Assembly (NCBI GenBank): GCA_042138015.1
Contig: JBHIVA010000004.1
Span: forward strand, 1-64,000
Direction of reading: 5' to 3'
DNA from: TH1177 sp042138015
Lineage (GTDB): Archaea; Thermoproteota; Nitrososphaeria; Nitrososphaerales; Nitrososphaeraceae
DNA: 64,000 nt
In this document: one piece after another, positions 58,599-64,000 of the stretch
How the letters are laid out: each line of letters begins with the position of its first letter
How positions within the stretch are numbered: the stretch's first letter is position 1
Position numbers and translations under genes: made by a program
The notes under the pieces: generated by a model
Database searches by the model: none
What the model saw: only the letters and a program-made list of their open reading frames with translations
Told to the model about the DNA's origin: nothing

Positions 58599-59825
58599 TT
58601 GCAAACGAATACTGGAATCAAGACTGAATTAAAATTACCTTTAATACTTATTCATACTCCTTTTGGATTACGATTTTTTGACAGAATAGCGAAAACGAAG
58701 ATTGGGAAATATTATGCTAATTTTAATACGTATCTTATGCCTCTTATTACTGCTTTAGCGATATTCTTAATATTTACCTCTATATTTGTCCTTTTTTCAA
58801 ACGATTCTGCAAGGGCTGGCGCTAGAGATCTTGGACCGCAAAGCAACATCTTGATTCCAGGATTAAATCCAATTCTACCATGGCAATATGCATTGGTGGC
58901 CCTAATAATTACAATAGTAGTACATGAAGCAGGACATGGAATAGTTGCACGGGTTTACAATACAAAGGTAGAATCTACAGGTCTAGTATTATTTCTAGGA
59001 ATACCAATAGGTGCTTTCGTTAATATTCAACAAGATGAACTCAATAAAACCACATTTAGACAAAAGAGTGCAATTCTTACAGCAGGACCCTTAAACAATA
59101 TGATTTTAGCAGGAATTTCTTTAGGGTTATTATTTTTGGTGGTCTCTACACTTTCACCTATTCCTAATTCCCAACCTGCAGATATAGGCTTAAAAATCCT
59201 CGGAGTTAACGAAAACTCCTTAGCAGAATCAATAGGATTAGAAAAAGATTCTATAATAAGATCTATCAATGGTGAACCAATGAATGATGTATCGAAGTTT
59301 CGTCAAGTTCTTCAAGATAACCTGGGATCTTCTATAGAAATCAAATGGACTTCTAATGATGATCAAGAAAAGAGCAGTTTGTTAAGACTTCCTAGTGTTT
59401 CCCCTAAAGACAATGTTGTGATGGGAGTTTCTCTGACAAATTTGAATCCTGACCCAGAACTGTTACTAAAAGTCTACAAGAAAGCATTTACTGCCTCACC
59501 TTTAGCTATACTAATGCCTCCAACACTTCAACAAGGTCTGGTTCCTTTTTCAGATCTCATGGCACCTTATTACACTTCTAGTATTTTTGGAAGCAGTTAT
59601 CCTATTATTGCCAATTTATTGTTCTGGAATTGGTTTATTAATTTTAACGTTGGAATCTTTAATGCTTTACCTATTGCGATGTTAGATGGAGGACAATGGT
59701 ATGGTACTCTTCTCGGCAAAAAAATAAAAACAAAGAATTCTAGAATTTCTCCTTCTACAATTTTAACGATTGTCATGATAGCCATCGTCGTAACTGTATT
59801 TATACTTCCTTGGATACCATGGTAG
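58599..59825 (+). CDS. Site-2 protease-type intramembrane metalloprotease with PDZ domain
   Basis: 408 aa, M50 family. Zinc motif HEAGH at residues 109-113 and LDG (L362-G364) within membrane helices; a PDZ-like domain sits between (about 195-275, VNENSLAESIGLEKDSIIRSINGEP). It cleaves membrane-bound substrates, such as anti-sigma-like or signalling proteins. Start TTG at 58599; the nearby ATG (58592) is out of frame. Followed by aCPSF1 after 179 bp. Confidence 0.9.
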   Translation: MQTNTGIKTELKLPLILIHTPFGLRFFDRIAKTKIGKYYANFNTYLMPLITALAIFLIFTSIFVLFSNDSARAGARDLGPQSNILIPGLNPILPWQYALVALIITIVVHEAGHGIVARVYNTKVESTGLVLFLGIPIGAFVNIQQDELNKTTFRQKSAILTAGPLNNMILAGISLGLLFLVVSTLSPIPNSQPADIGLKILGVNENSLAESIGLEKDSIIRSINGEPMNDVSKFRQVLQDNLGSSIEIKWTSNDDQEKSSLLRLPSVSPKDNVVMGVSLTNLNPDPELLLKVYKKAFTASPLAILMPPTLQQGLVPFSDLMAPYYTSSIFGSSYPIIANLLFWNWFINFNVGIFNALPIAMLDGGQWYGTLLGKKIKTKNSRISPSTILTIVMIAIVVTVFILPWIPW

Positions 59826-60004
59826 GATAATTATCAAAACGAAATAATCAACATGTAGCATTTTTTAATTTCTTTAAATATCTAAAACTATATTAAAGGT
59901 GCTGATAAATTATATGTATTATAACAATTGATATCCGTTACATTTTTTTATATTCTAACTAAAATGGATATATAATTGAATTATAAAGAAATGGACGATA
60001 TGAT

Positions 60005-62230
60005 TTGAATAAAAAAATAACCGATAGTAATATTAGTAGTGGTGTAGAGCTATCAAATAGTGATAAAACAGACAATGATGAAAATAATACTCTGTCCAAT
60101 TATCACAATAATAAAAATCATAAATTACAATCTTCTCAAAAAAAACAACATATTAATCAAACCGGAAATTCTAATTTCGAATTTATTAAAATAATAAGAG
60201 ACGAAGAAAATATCGTTGAAAAGATAATCAAGTCTATTCCAATAGAGTCACAAATTACATTTGGTAGATTTGAAGGACCTAATATTGCATTATATACTAA
60301 AAATCCTAAATTCGCTCTGACCGAGTTAACTTACTATCTTTCTTCCCTTTCTAAAACTTTGAAAAAACGTTTTATAATCAGGACAGATCCCTCTATTCGT
60401 TTGGATGAAGGACAAACAAGAATTCTAGTTTCAAAGATACTTTCAAAAGATATTACCGTATCCGCGGTATTCTGCGACGATGCTACTTCCGAAGTTATTC
60501 TAGAGGTTAATAAACCTGAATCAATAGATGCAAATACTTTAATCAATATTGCTCAATCTACAGGTTGGATAGTTCACTTAAGGAGATCATCTCATATTTC
60601 ATCTCAAAGTATAACAAATATTCATTCAATATTAAAGAATTCCTCTAAGGAACGTTTAACTTTTCTTCGATACCTAGGAAAAAGAATATATCGTGAACCT
60701 CTAATCAAGAAAGAAGAAGAGAATACCGATCAAATCAACAATATCAAAAATAAACATGATAATAATACAAACAATAAAAACCAAAAAATTGAATATGAAA
60801 AAGATGTGATAAAAAATAAGTTATTAGAAAAGTCTTCAAAATTATTTACTAATTCTAAAGAAGTATTAATATTTTGTTTAGGTGGAGTTAAACAGGTAGG
60901 GAGATCTTGTTTTATAGTTGTAACATCTGAAAGTAAGATTATGTTAGATTGTGGCATTAATCCTGGAGAAAATAATACTATCGATGCTTATCCAAGAATC
61001 GACTGGTTTAATTTTAAACTAGAAGATCTTGATGCAATAATTATTAGTCATGCACATATAGATCACCAAGGATTTTTACCAACTTTATTTAAGTATGGTT
61101 ATGACGGTCCAGTGTATTGTACTGAACCGACATTACCTCTAATGGCCCTTTTGCAAATGGATTCTGTCAAAGTGGCACAAAATAATGGAGTTTATTGTTC
61201 CTATGAAACTAGAGATATTAATGAAGTTATTAAACACACTATACCATTGTCTTATGGAAAACCAACTGATATATCTCCAGATATTACTATTACAATGAAT
61301 AATGCCGGACATATAATGGGCAGTGCTACGGTTCATATGAATATATCAGGTACCCATAATATTTTATATTCAGGTGATTATAAATTTGCCAAAACACAGT
61401 TATTAGATAGTGCTATCTCTAATTATCCTCGAGTTGAAACACTCATAACTGAAAGTACTTACGGCGCAGCTTCTGATGTTATGCCGGATCAATCGACTGT
61501 ATATAATAATTTTACAGAGAGTGTAAATAAAATATTAACCAATGGAGGAAAAGTTCTAATTCCGGTACCAGCCGTTGGACGAGCCCAAGAGATAATGTTA
61601 GTTATCGATAAAGAAATGCGAGAAGGAAGATTAGTCGAGTCTCCAATTTATATAGAAGGGATGATATCTGAAGCAAGCGCTATCCATATGTCATATGCTC
61701 ATTATCTTGGTCAAGATGTTCGAAGATCAGTTTCACAAGGAAACAATCCGTTCCAATCTGAGTACTTCACTATGGTTAATGGGTATGGTAAACGAGATGA
61801 GGTTTTAAGAGATAAAAACCCTGCGATAATTATGGCTACCTCTGGTATGCTTGAAGGAGGTCCTTCAGTAGAATACTTCAAGGAGATAGCTACAAGTGAT
61901 AATAACAAGATTATTTTTGTATCATATCAAATTAAAGGTACTCTTGGCAGACGTGTTCTCGATGGAACAACAACTGAAGTGTCTATGATGGATAAATTAG
62001 GTAAAGTAAAAGTAATTCCTTTAAGGGCTCAGACTCAAAAAATAGACGGATTTAGTGGACACAGTGATTATCACCAAATTTTAAATTTCGTTTCCAGAGT
62101 TAAACCAAAAAGGGTTTTAGTAAATCATGGGGAGAGAACAAAATCAGAAAATGTTGCTAGTAGTATATATAATAAGCTAGGAATTCGCTCTATGGTTCCT
62201 GATAATCGAGAAATTGTAAAACTTAGATGA
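60005..62230 (+). CDS. fttA: aCPSF1/FttA transcription termination factor and ribonuclease
   Basis: 741 aa beta-CASP ribonuclease, archaeal CPSF73 homologue and general termination factor. N-terminal KH-type RNA-binding region (about 60-235), metallo-beta-lactamase with HAHIDH at 349-354 and STYG/GHIMGSATV, beta-CASP domain with PVPAVGRAQE and SGHSD near the C-terminus. It is ~100 residues longer than typical: a polar N-terminal extension (about 1-58) and an N/K-rich linker (about 235-285, KHDNNTNNKNQK) between KH and nuclease. TTG start; no upstream alternative fits better. Confidence 0.95.
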   Translation: MNKKITDSNISSGVELSNSDKTDNDENNTLSNYHNNKNHKLQSSQKKQHINQTGNSNFEFIKIIRDEENIVEKIIKSIPIESQITFGRFEGPNIALYTKNPKFALTELTYYLSSLSKTLKKRFIIRTDPSIRLDEGQTRILVSKILSKDITVSAVFCDDATSEVILEVNKPESIDANTLINIAQSTGWIVHLRRSSHISSQSITNIHSILKNSSKERLTFLRYLGKRIYREPLIKKEEENTDQINNIKNKHDNNTNNKNQKIEYEKDVIKNKLLEKSSKLFTNSKEVLIFCLGGVKQVGRSCFIVVTSESKIMLDCGINPGENNTIDAYPRIDWFNFKLEDLDAIIISHAHIDHQGFLPTLFKYGYDGPVYCTEPTLPLMALLQMDSVKVAQNNGVYCSYETRDINEVIKHTIPLSYGKPTDISPDITITMNNAGHIMGSATVHMNISGTHNILYSGDYKFAKTQLLDSAISNYPRVETLITESTYGAASDVMPDQSTVYNNFTESVNKILTNGGKVLIPVPAVGRAQEIMLVIDKEMREGRLVESPIYIEGMISEASAIHMSYAHYLGQDVRRSVSQGNNPFQSEYFTMVNGYGKRDEVLRDKNPAIIMATSGMLEGGPSVEYFKEIATSDNNKIIFVSYQIKGTLGRRVLDGTTTEVSMMDKLGKVKVIPLRAQTQKIDGFSGHSDYHQILNFVSRVKPKRVLVNHGERTKSENVASSIYNKLGIRSMVPDNREIVKLR

Positions 62231-62316
62231 AATTTAAAAATTCAAATATTTACTTGATCTAATTTTAAACAATAGACTTTTTAGGGTAGGTTAATTACAT
62301 ACTACTGGATTGAGAT

Positions 62317-62463
62317 ATGGCTATAAAATACAAATGTTTAGTATGTAATATTGTTCTTTCTGGAGAAGGTGCTTCTAGACATTACCTTGCTAATCCTACT
62401 CATAAGTTAGAGAAGCTACCTCCACCATTAAAACCGATAAAGAACGATAAAGAAAACCAATAG
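62317..62463 (+). CDS. Small C2H2-like zinc-finger protein (48 aa)
   Basis: Reads MAIKYKCLVCNIVLSGEGAS then RHYLANPTHK: C7-x2-C10 with H22 and H29 as possible C2H2 ligands, followed by a proline-rich tail. Located 86 bp after aCPSF1 in the same direction. Likely nucleic-acid or protein binding; similar tiny fingers recur in this window. Confidence 0.6.
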   Translation: MAIKYKCLVCNIVLSGEGASRHYLANPTHKLEKLPPPLKPIKNDKENQ

Positions 62464-62878
62464 AAAATTACGCTAAACTGGTAGGAGATATCTTCCCTAA
62501 TTTTAACAATATAATATTGCTAAGTACAATCAAAATATCCAAAATCCCTTTTGAAATAGATAGCAGAAACTTCGATAATTTATATTTTTAAATATACTGT
62601 TAATTTGATCTATTTTTTCGATATTGATTTTTGAATATTGATTTAGTCTTGAACTGATTGTAATGATTGTAATTTTCGATTATAGATGCCTATAAATAGT
62701 ATTTTAGGTGGTATTAAAGAGTAAGAGGCATTAAAATTAATTTGTAAAATAAAAAAACCATATAGATTCTTATTAATAAATACGTGTCTATCTGAGTAAT
62801 TTAATGTAATACTTTTTATTGACTATTAAAATTTTAGAAAGATCGTAGATCCTATTATACATAAAATAAGTCTCGATA
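62464..62878. other. AT-rich spacer
   Basis: About 415 bp, convergent region between the small zinc protein and the ligase gene. Nothing recognised. Confidence 0.4.
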
Positions 62879-64000
62879 TTATGAATCTCTTGTTTTAATA
62901 TGCATTTTATAGAGATTTATTAATTCATTTGAAGTGGTAGAATCTTCTGGATTTTTGTCAAATCTAATTCTGCCAGAGAACTTAGGAAATCTAAGTGCTA
63001 AACCAAAATTTTCTTTGATCAAATTACTAGCAGTTGTATGTATAGGACTCAAAGTAATCTCAGAAGCAATTATTTCAAGAACAATTACTGGTCTAAACCA
63101 GATATCCATCTTCATCTTACTTACTACTCGTGAATCCTTTTCTTTTATTATGTATTTTTTTAACTCATCATAAAGAAACTTTAAATTTTTGTCCGAAAAT
63201 CCTGTACCTACTTTACATGTACTCTGAAAAGTATTTGTTTCCCTATTATAGGTGGCAAGAAGTAATGCTCCATAATATCCTGTTCTTCTACCTTTTCCTA
63301 ATAATGCGCCAATTACGGTAAGGTCAAAAGAATCACCTAATGAGTGATCATATTCTTTTTTTAATTTCATCCACAAGTATTCTCTAGAACCAGCTCTATA
63401 GCTACTTTTCAATTGTTTAAACATTAGACCTTCGCAACCATTATTGGTAGCCACGGAAAAGAAACTTTTGATTTGACTGAGTTTAGTTACTGTCCTTTGT
63501 TTTACTAGATCTATTAGTTTATTATTATTTTTTTCCAAAATCTTTTCCAGAGCTTCTCTTCTTTTTGTATAATCAAATGTAGTAAGATCTCTATTATTCA
63601 TAAATAAAATATCAAACAAATATATTTTAATTGGGTATTTTTTTACAATTTCGTCTATGTTATACTTTCTTTTCCTGTGCATCAATTCCTGAAAAGGTTG
63701 AATATTATTGTAAATATTAACTGGAACAATTTCACCCTCTAAAATAAAATTGTCTATTCTGATATTACTTACTGCTTTTACTATATCTGGATAATTTTTA
63801 GTAATTTTTTCTAGGCTTCTTGAATACAATTCTACTTTTGAATTTTCTTTATGAATCTGCACTCTTTCACCATCTAGCTTAAGTTCAGCAGATACTCTAT
63901 TATTTGTTCTTTCTAAAACTTCTTCAGGTCCAGAAACTCTTGTGGCAAGCATTGGTCGAATAGGTTTCAATGGGGTAATTTTAATTTCATCTAAACCGTT
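62879..64000 (-). CDS. lig: ATP-dependent DNA ligase (5' end beyond the window)
   Basis: C-terminal ~373 residues of an archaeal replicative/repair ligase. The frame is open to the window edge. Adenylation motif I ELKLDGERVQ (adenylated Lys in KLDG) is followed by LYSRSLEKI, FILEGEIV (motif III-IV region), CEGLMFKQL and WMKLKKEY (motif V), then the OB-fold with IVLEIIASEITLSP and RFPKFSGRIR. The missing N-terminus should hold the DNA-binding domain. A TTG at 63970 is internal, not the start. Confidence 0.93.
   Translation of the reverse strand, partial: NGLDEIKITPLKPIRPMLATRVSGPEEVLERTNNRVSAELKLDGERVQIHKENSKVELYSRSLEKITKNYPDIVKAVSNIRIDNFILEGEIVPVNIYNNIQPFQELMHRKRKYNIDEIVKKYPIKIYLFDILFMNNRDLTTFDYTKRREALEKILEKNNNKLIDLVKQRTVTKLSQIKSFFSVATNNGCEGLMFKQLKSSYRAGSREYLWMKLKKEYDHSLGDSFDLTVIGALLGKGRRTGYYGALLLATYNRETNTFQSTCKVGTGFSDKNLKFLYDELKKYIIKEKDSRVVSKMKMDIWFRPVIVLEIIASEITLSPIHTTASNLIKENFGLALRFPKFSGRIRFDKNPEDSTTSNELINLYKMHIKTRDS

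Overview
The window is a strongly AT-rich archaeal chromosome segment, very probably from an ammonia-oxidising member of the Nitrososphaeria (Thaumarchaeota), most like the Nitrososphaera/Nitrosocosmicus side of that class. The lineage call rests on the combination of 4-hydroxybutyryl-CoA dehydratase (3-hydroxypropionate/4-hydroxybutyrate cycle), archaeal-type SMC, aCPSF1/FttA, Alba, aIF5A, a Dim2-like KH protein, CofE (F420), BluB (dimethylbenzimidazole), a ThiD-ThiN fusion and an archaeal Thi4, together with many tiny zinc-finger proteins, frequent GTG/TTG starts and very long AT-rich spacers. No rRNA genes, CRISPR array or prophage were seen.

Layout. 1-1.9 kb: insertion-sequence graveyard with a 120-bp MITE (perfect 8-bp target duplication) and an IS6-type transposase remnant. 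1.9-5.8 kb: small membrane/zinc proteins on the minus strand, then purK-purE. 5.8-7.2 kb: long spacer. 7.2-11.3 kb: bluB, rlmE, 4-hydroxybutyryl-CoA dehydratase and an orphan Opp-type ABC ATPase. 11.4-14.9 kb: smc. 15-17.1 kb: a decayed cassette (GNAT acetyltransferase, cysteinyl-tRNA-synthetase-like protein, small ORF). 17.3-24 kb: secreted protein, alba, XPD/DinG-type helicase, small basic proteins, tRNA-Pro, map. 24.6-29.8 kb: phosphoesterase and carA-carB. 31-38.9 kb: glycosyltransferase, aIF5A, two divergent RTX-repeat proteins, zinc fingers, a YggX-like protein, purA. 39-44.5 kb: DUF4342 protein, pyrF, PfkB kinase, ubiX. 45.3-53.5 kb: Dim2-like KH protein, DUF424, nucleotidyltransferase, thiDN, J-domain protein, TPR protein, thi4, trxB. 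53.6-58.5 kb: tusA-cysK, HAD-cofE, glycosyltransferase, mpg. 58.6-64 kb: site-2 protease, aCPSF1, and a DNA ligase gene running off the window end.

Functionally the segment is mostly housekeeping: purine (purK, purE, purA), pyrimidine/arginine (carA, carB, pyrF), thiamine (thi4, thiDN), sulfur/cysteine (tusA, cysK, trxB), cofactors (bluB, cofE, ubiX), DNA repair and chromosome maintenance (smc, mpg, lig, XPD-like helicase) and RNA/translation (aIF5A, rlmE, dim2, aCPSF1).

The most striking observation is in carB. Its 5' end is interrupted by a 26-nt frame-breaking insertion with a stop codon, placed between the conserved residues GEAGE and FDYSG. In RNA this insertion folds into a bulge-helix-bulge (two opposite 3-nt bulges, a 4-bp central helix, a 7-bp intron stem), and the predicted cuts restore the conserved protein exactly. 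This looks like an archaeal tRNA-type intron in a protein-coding gene.
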